Origin: Lachnospiraceae bacterium UBA3732
Lineage (GTDB): Bacteria; Bacillota; Clostridia; Lachnospirales; Lachnospiraceae
DNA length: 64,000 bases
Reading direction: 5' to 3'
Assembly (NCBI GenBank): GCA_002372545.1
Contig: DFHD01000083.1
Location: 1-64,000 of the forward strand
Positions 43,665-52,328 of this stretch are shown here, piece after piece. How positions within the stretch are numbered: position 1 is the first letter of the stretch; each line of letters starts with the position of its first letter. Made by a program: the position numbers and the translations under genes. The notes under the pieces are model-generated. The model had not been told where the DNA came from. It ran no database searches and saw nothing but the letters and a program-made list of their open reading frames with translations.

Positions 43665-46067
43665 ATGAAGATCGAAAGCATGGAGGAAGCCGTCCGGCTT
43701 GCCTTGGCAGGCGTGGAGGAAGGTTACCGGTATTTATACGAAAATACGTCTCAGGATATCTATAACTATCTTTATATGCAGTCCGGAAGGGACAGGGATA
43801 AAGCAGATTCCTTGATCCGGAAGGTCTATGAACGGGCATGGGAACAGCTGCCGAAGCTGAATATCCCTGCTGAGTTTCCATTATGGATCCGTGACATTGC
43901 GGAGAATATGGCGAAGGAAGGAAGAACCATGCCGGTTCCGCCCATCGGAGCTGATCTGAATGGACCGGGCTCCGGATTGGTGGGAAATATGAATGCTGCG
44001 CCGAGGCCGGTTTCGAGATCGAGTGTATCACCCAATGTGGGGCATCAGGGTGGTCAGGTCAATATGGCTCATCATTCCGAGGAAATGCAGGGAGCGGTGA
44101 GCCCCGGTAATGGTCCGCAGACCGGAGCCGGAAGAGGTCCCGGACCGCAAACCGGAGGAAGCGGCGGCTCCGGACCCAAGACCGGTGGCGGAAGCGGCTC
44201 CGGCCCATCCGGTGCTGGCCATGAGTCGGGGAAACGGCTGGCCGAACAGGCGGCAAAGAAAACCGCAAAACGGTCGTTTTTCAGTACGGCTGCCGGAAAG
44301 ACGGCTGTTGCGGTCGTTACCACGGCGGTGATCTCCACGGCGGGCGTGATCACCTATAATAAAGTAAAAAAGGATGATCAAAACACGTCCGGGGGAACGG
44401 AGACCGCAACCGTTTCATCAACAACAGAGCCGGGGGAAGAAGCTGATACGACGTCGGGCGTAACGCCCGGTACGGAATCAGCGGATATTTCCAATGAAGC
44501 GGCCTTTGGCAAGAGCAGCGGCGCGTATCTGCTTTCTCATTCCACAGTGACACAGGATGGAAATACAGTTGAGCGATATTATTCATACGATCCCGGACAG
44601 AAGCAGATGACGGCAGAAGATTCGCCGGCATATCTCATGTATTCCGCACCGGTAAACCCCAATGAGGTTATTATGCCGTATTATTCCGGCTATTATACAG
44701 GCTATCATCCGGCGGCATTTACGTACCTTTCCGGCGGGTTGAAGCATCCTTCCGATCAGACGCAGTTTGTTGCTTTCCATAACCAGGATACCGGTGAGGT
44801 CATCTATGATGATCTTTACACAGATCAGGAGTTTTTTAGCGGGAACGGCATTATCGAGACCTATGATGAAGAAGGAAGGCCGCTTTTCAGCGGTTTAGTT
44901 ACCCTTGATGAAGAGGAAAGGGATCTGGGGCTGACAGTATTAGAGTTCTTTCAATATGATGCGGGGGGAAAGATTTCCGCCGCCGGAGGTCTGAATCAGT
45001 GTTTCCGCTACGCTTTTACGGAAACAGGTGATGGATACGGCATAGATGTATATACACAATCGGCTGGCAGCGGGGGCGAAAGCTATACACTGAACTACCA
45101 CGGGAATCAAAAAACGCTGAATATGGCAGATAAGGGTTCGGCTCCGGGACATATTGATGTGCATATGGCCGGCGGCAGAGTCATGTCAGCAGATGGGACG
45201 ATCTATAATGTTTCGGATCATGGTGGACAGTATACCGACACATTCTCTATCCGTTTTACCTACAGTGATACCGGAATGACGGTTGAGGAAACCCGGCAGA
45301 GATCGGGAACCGACTATGACGGAAGTAACGTAAATACCGGTTATTCCGCAACCCGGGAGTACATTCTTCTGGGAACGGACAGCACTGCGGGGTATGATAC
45401 GAAGGATCCTTCCTCTGAAGAGCAGAAACCGGAAGAGAAAAACGGAACAGAAGGGAAGGGACTGGAACAGAACGAAACCGGTGAGATCCAGCCCGGAGAA
45501 ATGCATCCTGTTGATCTATCGGGTGTGCCGAGCAGTGATCTTTTAACCGAGTTTTTAACCTGGTTTGATGTGTACAGTTACCGGAACAGCTATGACTGCA
45601 AAAATCCGGGTGCTTCGGAGAATATCCTTTCCAGTGTTCTGGGATTGGGCTCCTGTATCAACTGGGAAAGATATCCGGTGGATCATAGCGGATATGAAAG
45701 CTCTCATGATCCGGAGGGGAGATATGCGCAGTCACAGACGGCAGATGAAAATGGTGTCAAATGGATCATGTCGAATATCCTTCATGTTTCCGATGGGGAT
45801 TATGAAAACATGAAGGAAGACTATCTGCGTACACATGAAGCTTATCTGAAGGATGGATATTATTATTGGCGATTTGAGGGATATGGCTGGGAAAATGCGA
45901 CGCCGCAGATCAAAGAAGTACAGACCGACGGAAGGTATTATACGATCAGATACAGCATGCTTTCTCCAGAGGGAGACGGAGAGTACGGGAACTATACGGC
46001 TGTTATGGAGCTGAAGGAAATTGACGGTGTGAAGTATTGGTCGATCTACTCCCTGAAATCCGAATAA
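43665..46067 (+). CDS. Sigma-70 region 2-like domain fused to membrane and outer domains, paralogue 1
   Basis: 800 residues from ATG 43665 (GGGAGG just upstream); ATG 43653 is less likely. Residues 1-85 look like ECF sigma region 2: EAVRLALAGVEEGYRYLYE, ADSLIRKVYERAWEQLPKL and FPLWIRDIAENM, corresponding to the core-binding helices, but no region 4 follows. A Gly/Pro/Ser/Gln-rich linker (about 90-200), one membrane helix (TAVAVVTTAVISTAGVITY) and a large outer part of about 580 residues follow. The outer part has two sections with Tyr/Asp-rich beta strands. It is paralogous to the next gene. It might link an envelope signal to RNA polymerase, or the domain may have been re-used as a plain protein-binding module. 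Confidence 0.6.
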   Translation: MKIESMEEAVRLALAGVEEGYRYLYENTSQDIYNYLYMQSGRDRDKADSLIRKVYERAWEQLPKLNIPAEFPLWIRDIAENMAKEGRTMPVPPIGADLNGPGSGLVGNMNAAPRPVSRSSVSPNVGHQGGQVNMAHHSEEMQGAVSPGNGPQTGAGRGPGPQTGGSGGSGPKTGGGSGSGPSGAGHESGKRLAEQAAKKTAKRSFFSTAAGKTAVAVVTTAVISTAGVITYNKVKKDDQNTSGGTETATVSSTTEPGEEADTTSGVTPGTESADISNEAAFGKSSGAYLLSHSTVTQDGNTVERYYSYDPGQKQMTAEDSPAYLMYSAPVNPNEVIMPYYSGYYTGYHPAAFTYLSGGLKHPSDQTQFVAFHNQDTGEVIYDDLYTDQEFFSGNGIIETYDEEGRPLFSGLVTLDEEERDLGLTVLEFFQYDAGGKISAAGGLNQCFRYAFTETGDGYGIDVYTQSAGSGGESYTLNYHGNQKTLNMADKGSAPGHIDVHMAGGRVMSADGTIYNVSDHGGQYTDTFSIRFTYSDTGMTVEETRQRSGTDYDGSNVNTGYSATREYILLGTDSTAGYDTKDPSSEEQKPEEKNGTEGKGLEQNETGEIQPGEMHPVDLSGVPSSDLLTEFLTWFDVYSYRNSYDCKNPGASENILSSVLGLGSCINWERYPVDHSGYESSHDPEGRYAQSQTADENGVKWIMSNILHVSDGDYENMKEDYLRTHEAYLKDGYYYWRFEGYGWENATPQIKEVQTDGRYYTIRYSMLSPEGDGEYGNYTAVMELKEIDGVKYWSIYSLKSE

Positions 46068-46128
46068 AAGGTTGAACAAAAAAAGAACAAAAGATAATAA
46101 AAGAAAACAGAACAGGAGAATGGTGAAG

Positions 46129-48249
46129 ATGGACTACAGGACAGCCTGCCGGATGGCACTGGCGGGAGAACAGGATGGCTTTCGGTTCCTTTATGAAAGT
46201 ACGGCACAGCCGGTCTATGAGCTGCTCCTCCGGGAGCTGAAGGATCAGCCGCAGGCGGATCAGATGATCGGAAGAGTGTATGATGAGGCGTGGGCGAAGC
46301 TTGGCAATCTGGAAAATCCGGATGAATTTCCGGGATGGGTTTACGGGATAGCTGAAGGTATGCTCCGGAGAGAAAAGGGCGGCGTTCCTGTTCCTCCTTC
46401 GGGAATGGGAGAAGGCGCGGTATCAGGCGGGGCATCAGGTAGTCCGACCCTTGTTTCTTCAGGAGCGGCATCGCCCAATGCGGCGCATTCGGCATCCCCG
46501 GCTTCTGTGGAAGGAGTGTCGCCCAATGCGGCGCATATGAATGCCAGCGGCGCGGGAAGAGGGCTTCAGCAGATGAGCGCAGCTTCAGCAGGCGGAAAAA
46601 GCGTGGCAGGCGCTGCCGGTGCGAAAACGGCAACAGCGGCTGCAGGTGCGGGTGTAAAGACAGCTTTCCTTTCCACAGTGGCCGGTAAGGTTGTTCTTGG
46701 CGTAGGTATCGCTGTAACGGCAGCGGCACTGGGTGTAGGCGGTTTTGTTTTGGCGAAGAAGATCAATGAAAAGAAGGAGGAACCGACAACCGCTGTTACC
46801 GAGCAGAGTTCCGCTGTGATCGAAATCGAAGAAACAGTAACAGAGGCAGTCACTGAGGCGGAGACCGAGGCGACAACAGAGGAAGTGACAACCGAAACGG
46901 CCAAGGTGGATGCACATGCCCTGTATGAGGCATATCTCAGGGATACACTCGTTCCTGAGAGGGGAATACATGCGGCAGAACAGGATCAGACCGGTTGGGG
47001 ACGGCAAAATGATGGCGAGGGGCCGTCCGGTTCTCCGTGGTTTAACGGAACCGGTATTTATACTGTGGATTTTGATGATTATGACGGCGATGGAGAGGAG
47101 GAAATGCTGGTCATCAGCGGAAAGACCGGTGCTGCCGTAAACAATTATACGACTGTCAGCTATATTATCCAGGCAGAGCTTTATAACGAGGCAGATGGAA
47201 AGGTTGTGCTGGATAGCGCAAGAGATATTACCACAGGCTATGACGGCTATGAGGGCGGTGGATTTCCAAGAATCCTGACCAAGATCAGGCATAATGACTG
47301 TTTTTATCTGGTCTGCTTCTCCAGAGAGGATTCATACAAGACAGATGCCAGTTCCGACAACAATTATACGATCTACCAGACAAAGGGCGGGATCAAACCC
47401 CTGTGTTCACTTTCTTTCAAGGTGGCTCTCGGTTATGGATACTATCTCACGGTAAGCGACGGCAGGAAGGATCCGGATAACCCGGTAAATTCAGAGATTC
47501 GTCATGATGCAAGCGAAGATCCCTCTCTGCAAAGTAAAGCGGAAGATAGTCAGTTTGGTGTTCTGTTCCAGGAAGCTGCTTCGGAATATTTTGCAGAATG
47601 GAATATCCAGCTGGACGAAAAGGGTTATGTCTCAAACGGAACCGTACTTGTAGATATGGAGCTTGACATGGCTGCCCAAAAGTATACGATGACGGATGCT
47701 TACGGCTTCCATACCAAGGACTGGGGCAGTTCAGGAGATCAGGGGACGGAAAAGAAGGAGGGTACAAATGAAGCCGGAAATGCAGCCCTTCCGTTTACCG
47801 GATCGCTGGAGTTTGCTTTTGCCAGCGGAGCAGGTGCCTGGGGAACAGGCCTTACGCTTGAGTCTAACGGTCATTTTACCGGAAGCTTTCATGATTCTGA
47901 TTATGATTCGGTCAGTGTGGCCGAATTTGAAGGGCAGTTCACAAATATCACGAAGGTGGATGAATTTACCTACCGGATGGAGCTGGATCATTACGATCTG
48001 GAAGATCCCATTGGAAAGGAATGGGATACCGACGAGGGCTTTCATATGGTCGGCGCAGATGCCTATGGAATAGAAACAGGCAAGGTTTTTTATCTGTATC
48101 TGCCGGGTAAGCCGATATCCGAGCTTTCCGAAGCATTTCTTAACTGGAGCAATGGTTCTGTCGGGGATGTAAATGATGGGGGTAAGCTGAAGGTATACGG
48201 GCTTTACAATGAGGAACCGCAGTACGGCTTCTTCACCTATCCGAAGTAA
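46129..48249 (+). CDS. Sigma-70 region 2-like domain fused to membrane and outer domains, paralogue 2
   Basis: 706 residues from ATG 46129 (AGGAG 10 bases upstream). The first 80 residues match paralogue 1 and ECF sigma region 2: CRMALAGEQDGFRFLYEST, ADQMIGRVYDEAWAKLGNL, DEFPGWVYGIAEGML. An Ala/Ser-rich linker with two SPNAAH copies, then a helix (VVLGVGIAVTAAALGVGGFVLA), a Thr/Glu-rich stretch and an outer domain with a calcium-like acidic loop (DFDDYDGDGEEEML) follow. No sigma region 4. The pair begins 62 bases after paralogue 1, without an intervening terminator, so they are probably one operon. As with paralogue 1, function is unknown. Confidence 0.6.
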   Translation: MDYRTACRMALAGEQDGFRFLYESTAQPVYELLLRELKDQPQADQMIGRVYDEAWAKLGNLENPDEFPGWVYGIAEGMLRREKGGVPVPPSGMGEGAVSGGASGSPTLVSSGAASPNAAHSASPASVEGVSPNAAHMNASGAGRGLQQMSAASAGGKSVAGAAGAKTATAAAGAGVKTAFLSTVAGKVVLGVGIAVTAAALGVGGFVLAKKINEKKEEPTTAVTEQSSAVIEIEETVTEAVTEAETEATTEEVTTETAKVDAHALYEAYLRDTLVPERGIHAAEQDQTGWGRQNDGEGPSGSPWFNGTGIYTVDFDDYDGDGEEEMLVISGKTGAAVNNYTTVSYIIQAELYNEADGKVVLDSARDITTGYDGYEGGGFPRILTKIRHNDCFYLVCFSREDSYKTDASSDNNYTIYQTKGGIKPLCSLSFKVALGYGYYLTVSDGRKDPDNPVNSEIRHDASEDPSLQSKAEDSQFGVLFQEAASEYFAEWNIQLDEKGYVSNGTVLVDMELDMAAQKYTMTDAYGFHTKDWGSSGDQGTEKKEGTNEAGNAALPFTGSLEFAFASGAGAWGTGLTLESNGHFTGSFHDSDYDSVSVAEFEGQFTNITKVDEFTYRMELDHYDLEDPIGKEWDTDEGFHMVGADAYGIETGKVFYLYLPGKPISELSEAFLNWSNGSVGDVNDGGKLKVYGLYNEEPQYGFFTYPK

Positions 48250-48269
48250 ACAGATTTGAACTCAGAACC

Positions 48270-48345
48270 GCCTGCACCGGGGCACCCGGCCTCTGCACTG
48301 TGCTGTCTGCAGAGGCTGGGTGCCCCGGTGCAGGCGTTTTTGGTA
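48270..48345 (+). terminator. Large bidirectional hairpin
   Basis: GCCTGCACCGGGGCACCC pairs with GGGTGCCCCGGTGCAGGC over 18 bp, with an inner GCCTCTGCA/TGCAGAGGC-like stem, then TTTTT. It separates the + strand operon from the convergent - strand genes. Confidence 0.88.
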
Positions 48346-48358
48346 TAATGGGATTTTT

Positions 48359-48718
48359 TTACGGAGCAGAATAGTAATCCGATTTCCGCGCTTTTTTTAC
48401 CATGGCGTCATACTGCCGGTACATGTATTGCACCTGGTTTTCCAGAAGGTAGTAGTGCATGCAGTAAGGGATCAGCAGAACGAAGAGCATGACGATCAGC
48501 GGCAGGATCACAATCTTTTCGGAAACCACCAGTGTCAGAATGGAGATCACTGTACATACGGCAACCAGAAAGAAGACGATGAGGTGCACCAGACGCTCAT
48601 GGGCAAAGAAAAAAATCTGATCCTTATGCCGGCGGATCTCCTCATCCCAGTCCCGTTCCTCTTCAGAGGAAAGGAGAGTATCAATATATTTTGTATAAGC
48701 AAGAATTCTTTTTTTCAT
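48359..48718 (-). CDS. Small two-helix membrane protein
   Basis: 119 residues, - strand. Two hydrophobic helices (LVHLIVFFLVAVCTVISIL and IVILPLIVMLFVLLIPYC) flanked by charged ends, no known motif. Its start overlaps the stop of the glycerophosphodiesterase gene by 4 bases, so it is co-translated with it and likely works at the membrane beside it. Function unknown. Confidence 0.7.
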   Translation of the reverse strand: MKKRILAYTKYIDTLLSSEEERDWDEEIRRHKDQIFFFAHERLVHLIVFFLVAVCTVISILTLVVSEKIVILPLIVMLFVLLIPYCMHYYLLENQVQYMYRQYDAMVKKARKSDYYSAP

Positions 48719-49485
48719 CTTTTTACGCCTTTCTTATGTTGCAGATCACAGCCCTCCGGGCGGCAGCTGCCCTCAATCTTTGAGCGGATGTAAAGGGCCA
48801 CATCCGGCTGATCGGTGATAATGGCATCCGCTCCCATGCGGATATATTTGCTGATCCGGCTCAGCTTATTGACGGTCCAGGGCATGACCGGAACATGATG
48901 CCGGTGCATCCGGTGGAGAAATTCGCGTGTCACCAGCGTGTAGTGGGGAGAAATAAAATCGCACTTGCAGGCCCGTACACGGCGAAGGGGGAAGTATTCA
49001 TTGAAGTGTCCCCGCGGTCCGAAATCGCGCCGGCCCAGAAGAAGACCGGTAGTCACCTCGGGCCAAAGCTTTTTGATCCGGTAAGGGACGATATCGAAAA
49101 AGGATTTTATGGTGAAATCCGCCGGCGTACAGAAATGCCGCAGAGTGCGGATGATCCTTTCCTCGAATCCGCTTTCCTTCAGCTCGATATCCATGCGGAT
49201 CTTTCCACGGCAGAGCTTTACTACCTCCAAAAAGGTGGGAATGTGGTAGCCATCCCTGCGGGCGCAGGCCTCCATCTCCCCGTAGGTCAGCTCGGAAAGC
49301 GGGCGGCCGTTAAATTCTTTATCATGAAAAACAATAAGCGCGCCATCCTTTGTTCGGCGGACATCAAATTCCGCCATATCCGCCTGCAGGCGGATCGCCA
49401 GAAGAAAGGACTCGATGGAGTTTTCTCTGGATGCCAGATGAGATGCGCCTCTATGGGCAATGATCATGGTTCTGTGATTTGACAT
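48715..49485 (-). CDS. Glycerophosphodiester phosphodiesterase
   Basis: 256 residues, - strand; an AAGGAAG site precedes the ATG. The GDPD signature is complete: IIAHRGASHLASRENSIESF, ADMAEFDVRRTKDG, LIVFHDKEFN and the IDIEL-type RMDIELKE strand; the catalytic His/Glu/Asp set (HRG, E-x-D, HD) is kept. No signal peptide is seen, so it is likely cytoplasmic (UgpQ-like), hydrolysing glycerophosphodiesters to glycerol 3-phosphate and alcohol. It forms a two-gene operon with the small membrane protein. Confidence 0.9.
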   Translation of the reverse strand: MSNHRTMIIAHRGASHLASRENSIESFLLAIRLQADMAEFDVRRTKDGALIVFHDKEFNGRPLSELTYGEMEACARRDGYHIPTFLEVVKLCRGKIRMDIELKESGFEERIIRTLRHFCTPADFTIKSFFDIVPYRIKKLWPEVTTGLLLGRRDFGPRGHFNEYFPLRRVRACKCDFISPHYTLVTREFLHRMHRHHVPVMPWTVNKLSRISKYIRMGADAIITDQPDVALYIRSKIEGSCRPEGCDLQHKKGVKR

Positions 49486-49581
49486 TTTGCTTCCTTTCTG
49501 CTGCCCGAAGGAATTGGCAGCTTTAAATAAATGTTAGCAGATGCAGAGCCGGAATTCAACAGATTCATCCATTTTTCGCTG

Positions 49582-49609
49582 TTGATGCATGACGGGAATA
49601 TGTTATAAT
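49582..49609 (+). promoter_or_regulatory. Promoter of the MazG-fragment/PHP genes
   Basis: TTGATG (49582-49587), 16-base spacer, TATAAT (49604-49609) with a TG-T extension. Confidence 0.65.
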
Positions 49610-49628
49610 ACCACCGGAGGATAAAAAG

Positions 49629-49820
49629 GTGAAAGAAACAGAACGGCTAAAACAGGTAGTGGAAAGGCTGCGGGCTGAGGATGGATGCCCCTGGGATAGG
49701 GCGCAGACCCATGAAAGCCTGAAAACAACCTGTATGGAGGAAGCCCTTCAATTGATTGAGAAGGCCCGGAGGCGGAAGGGATTTATAGAAGAATCTCCTC
49801 GGGTTATTTCTGAGGAGTGA
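49629..49820 (+). pseudogene. mazG: MazG N-terminal fragment
   Basis: 63 residues from a GTG after GGAGG. The N-terminal motif RLRAEDGCPWDRAQTHESLK and MEEALQLIEKA match nucleotide pyrophosphohydrolase MazG, but the frame stops after 63 residues where full MazG has about 260 and the EExxE metal site continues (only the first helix is kept). No C-terminal remainder was seen downstream, so this is a truncated remnant. It could still be transcribed as leader of the PHP gene. Confidence 0.65.
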
Positions 49821-49886
49821 AGTGCCGGCCGGAAGGAATAAAGAATTAAAGGAAGAGAAAAAGGGATAAAAACAGAGAGGAAAATG

Positions 49887-50690
49887 ATGAAACAGAATAG
49901 TGCGGAGTATCTGCGGACCAATTTACATACCCATACCTGGCGGTGCATGCATGCTACGGGAACGGAGAAGGAATTTGTTGAGAAAGCCATTGAAAGCGGA
50001 ATAAAGCTGCTGGGCTTTTCCGACCATTCCCCCATGCCCTTTCCCAATGACCATGTATCCGGCTTTCGTATGCGTCCTGACCAGCTGGAGGATTACTGCA
50101 GGACTGTAGAAGGTCTGAAAAAGGAATATGCTGCGGATATTGAGATCCATATCGGGCTGGAGGCAGAGTACTATCCGAAATGCTTTGACGCCCTGCTGGA
50201 GCTGCTGCACGGATATCCCATCGAATATCTTCTTCTGGGACAGCATTGTACGATGAATGAATATGACGGGGCTGTCAGCGGTTATCCGACAGAGGATCGG
50301 AGTATTCTTGACCAGTATGTGAAACAGGTTGTTGCGGGAATGGAGACCGGCAGATTTCTTTACCTGGCACACCCGGATATCATATATTATGTTGGAGATG
50401 AGAATATCCTGCTGGAGGCTTACCGGGAGATCTGCAGGAAAGCTCTTTCAATGGAAATCCCGCTGGAGATCAATATGCTGGGGATCCATCTGGAGAGGAC
50501 CTATCCGGAAGAGCGTTTCTGGAAGGTAGCAGGAGAGGTGGGAAATGATGTGGTGATCGGCGTCGATTGTCATCATGTGAATACCATGTATCTGCCGGAA
50601 GCTTACCAAAGAGCCATGCGGCTGGTAAAGAACTGCAGGCTGAAGCTGATGGACGCGGCAGAGCTGACGGGACGGTTTTTCGCCGGGTGA
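49887..50690 (+). CDS. PHP-domain phosphatase (HisK-type)
   Basis: 267 residues from ATG 49887 (GAGAGG 6 bases before; ATG 49884 is adjacent). Metal-binding motifs of the PHP family: NLHTHTWRCMHATG, LGFSDHSPMP, IHIGLEAEYYP, YLLLGQHCT, YLAHPDIIYY and GVDCHHVNTMY, giving the tri-metal His/Asp/Glu set of histidinol-phosphatase HisK. No other his genes are near, so the substrate could be another phosphoester. It follows the MazG fragment on one transcript. Confidence 0.82.
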   Translation: MKQNSAEYLRTNLHTHTWRCMHATGTEKEFVEKAIESGIKLLGFSDHSPMPFPNDHVSGFRMRPDQLEDYCRTVEGLKKEYAADIEIHIGLEAEYYPKCFDALLELLHGYPIEYLLLGQHCTMNEYDGAVSGYPTEDRSILDQYVKQVVAGMETGRFLYLAHPDIIYYVGDENILLEAYREICRKALSMEIPLEINMLGIHLERTYPEERFWKVAGEVGNDVVIGVDCHHVNTMYLPEAYQRAMRLVKNCRLKLMDAAELTGRFFAG

Positions 50691-50737
50691 GAGGGTGCTT
50701 CGCACATATATGCCGAGAAGCAAAGCTGATCGTATAA

Positions 50738-50893
50738 GCATAAGGCGCCTGCTGAGCATTGACGAAGACTGTTTGAGCATAAGGCGCCTGCCGGGCGGTG
50801 ATGATGAATGTATGAGTATAAGGCGCCTGCCGGGCAGTTTCGATGAGTGTATGAGTATAAGGCATCTGCTGAGCAGATGCGATGAATAAAAAA
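50738..50893 (+). repeat. Four tandem 39-bp repeats
   Basis: Units begin at 50738, 50777, 50816 and 50855, exactly 39 bases apart, with core GyATAAGGCGCCTGCyGrGC. Being 13 codons long, they encode imperfect 13-residue repeats (SIRRLPGGDDECM type) in a GTG-started frame (50695-50889), but no good ribosome site supports translation. They fill the space between the PHP and ClpX-like genes. Confidence 0.85.
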
Positions 50894-50906
50894 ATTTGGA
50901 GTAAAA

Positions 50907-52304
50907 ATGGCAGAGAATAATAGAAACAATAACAATGATCATCAGGATGATTACGAGCGGTACTGCTATATGTGCCGCCGGCCGGAATCCCAGACAGGAA
51001 AGCTGATCTCATTTACGGATACGGTATTTATTTGTCCGGACTGTCTGGAAAAAACCTTCCAGCAGATTCAGACCAGTCCCATCATGGACTTCTCCCGGAT
51101 GCCGGGAATTGATAATTTTAATATGTTTATGCCCATGGGCGATATTCCCGAATCCCAGAAGCTGAAGAAGCGGAAAAAGAAGGAAAAGGCTGAGAGGGAG
51201 GACGAAGAGGAGAAAAAGCTGACCCTCAGGGATATCCCTTCCCCCAGAGAGATGAAGCATGCCCTTGACCGGGATGTGGTGGGACAGGAGCATGCCAAGA
51301 AGGTGCTTTCCGTGGCGGTGTATAACCACTACAAGCGTGTGCTCAGCCTGGAGGAAAATGCGCAGGAGTATGCTGACCTTCCCGGCGTCGAGATTGAAAA
51401 GTCAAATGTGCTGATGCTGGGTCCCACGGGAAGCGGAAAAACCTATCTCGTTAAGACAATCGCCAAGCTTCTGAATGTGCCGCTTGTGATCACGGATGCT
51501 ACATCCCTGACAGAGGCCGGTTATATCGGCGATGATGTGGAAAGTGTTCTTTCCAAGCTCCTTGCCGCTTCCGGAAATGATGTGGAAAAGGCAGAGCATG
51601 GAATTGTATTTATTGACGAAATTGATAAGCTGGCGAAGAAACAGGAGCAGCGCAGCCGGGATGTCAGCGGCGAGGCTGTTCAGCAGGGACTGCTGAAGCT
51701 TCTGGAGGGAGCTGAGGTGGAGGTTCCGGTCGGTTCCGGCTCAAAGAACGCCATGACGCCGACGACAATGATGGATACCACCAATATCCTGTTTATCTGC
51801 GGCGGCGCTTTTCCGCGTCTGGAGGAGATCATCCGGACTCGGCTGACGAAGCAGAGCTCCATGGGCTTCGGCGCGGCTCTCCGGGATGCCTTTGACGACG
51901 ATAAGAACATCCTGACCAGAGTTAAAACAGAGGATCTTCGGGAATTCGGCATGATCCCCGAGTTTCTCGGCAGGCTTCCGGTAGTGGTTGCCCTGCAGGC
52001 TCTCGATCGGGATATGTATATACGGATCCTGAAGGAGCCGCGGAATTCCATTGCCAAGCAGTATCAGAAGCTTTTCCGGCTGGATGAGGTGAATCTGATC
52101 TTTGAGGATTCTGCTTATGAGGCCATTGCGGAAAGGGCTGCAGAGGAGGAAACGGGAGCAAGAGCGCTCCGGTCCATCATGGAGGAGTTTATGCTGGATA
52201 TCATGTATCAGGTGCCGAAGGATGATCATATCGGAAGTGTGGTCATCACCGGTGATTATATCCGCGGAAAGGGTGCGCCGGAGATCCACTTCCGCGGGGA
52301 GTAA
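50907..52304 (+). CDS. clpX: ClpX-like AAA+ ATPase
   Basis: 465 residues. An N-terminal zinc finger (CYMCRR ... CPDC) as in ClpX, an unusual charged linker (about 85-115, Lys/Glu-rich), then the AAA+ core: Walker A GPTGSGKTYLVK (about 172-179), sensor-rich GIVFIDEIDKLAKK (Walker B), ETGARALRSIMEE (sensor 2). Pore-loop GYIGDDVE is present. The C-terminus shows the MDIMY/YQVPK end of ClpX. No clpP or tig is adjacent, unlike the classical locus, and it is longer than usual ClpX (about 420), so it may be the main ClpX or a second paralogue. It should unfold proteins for ClpP. Confidence 0.85.
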   Translation: MAENNRNNNNDHQDDYERYCYMCRRPESQTGKLISFTDTVFICPDCLEKTFQQIQTSPIMDFSRMPGIDNFNMFMPMGDIPESQKLKKRKKKEKAEREDEEEKKLTLRDIPSPREMKHALDRDVVGQEHAKKVLSVAVYNHYKRVLSLEENAQEYADLPGVEIEKSNVLMLGPTGSGKTYLVKTIAKLLNVPLVITDATSLTEAGYIGDDVESVLSKLLAASGNDVEKAEHGIVFIDEIDKLAKKQEQRSRDVSGEAVQQGLLKLLEGAEVEVPVGSGSKNAMTPTTMMDTTNILFICGGAFPRLEEIIRTRLTKQSSMGFGAALRDAFDDDKNILTRVKTEDLREFGMIPEFLGRLPVVVALQALDRDMYIRILKEPRNSIAKQYQKLFRLDEVNLIFEDSAYEAIAERAAEEETGARALRSIMEEFMLDIMYQVPKDDHIGSVVITGDYIRGKGAPEIHFRGE

Positions 52305-52328
52305 AGGTAATTTACGGGAGGATTGGTG

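Noticed and set aside
48320..48793. + strand open frame of 157 residues
   Set aside because: It runs through the terminator and opposite two - strand genes with clear function or coupling.
50738..50893. CRISPR-like repeat array
   Set aside because: Units are contiguous 39-mers without unique spacers and no cas genes are near.
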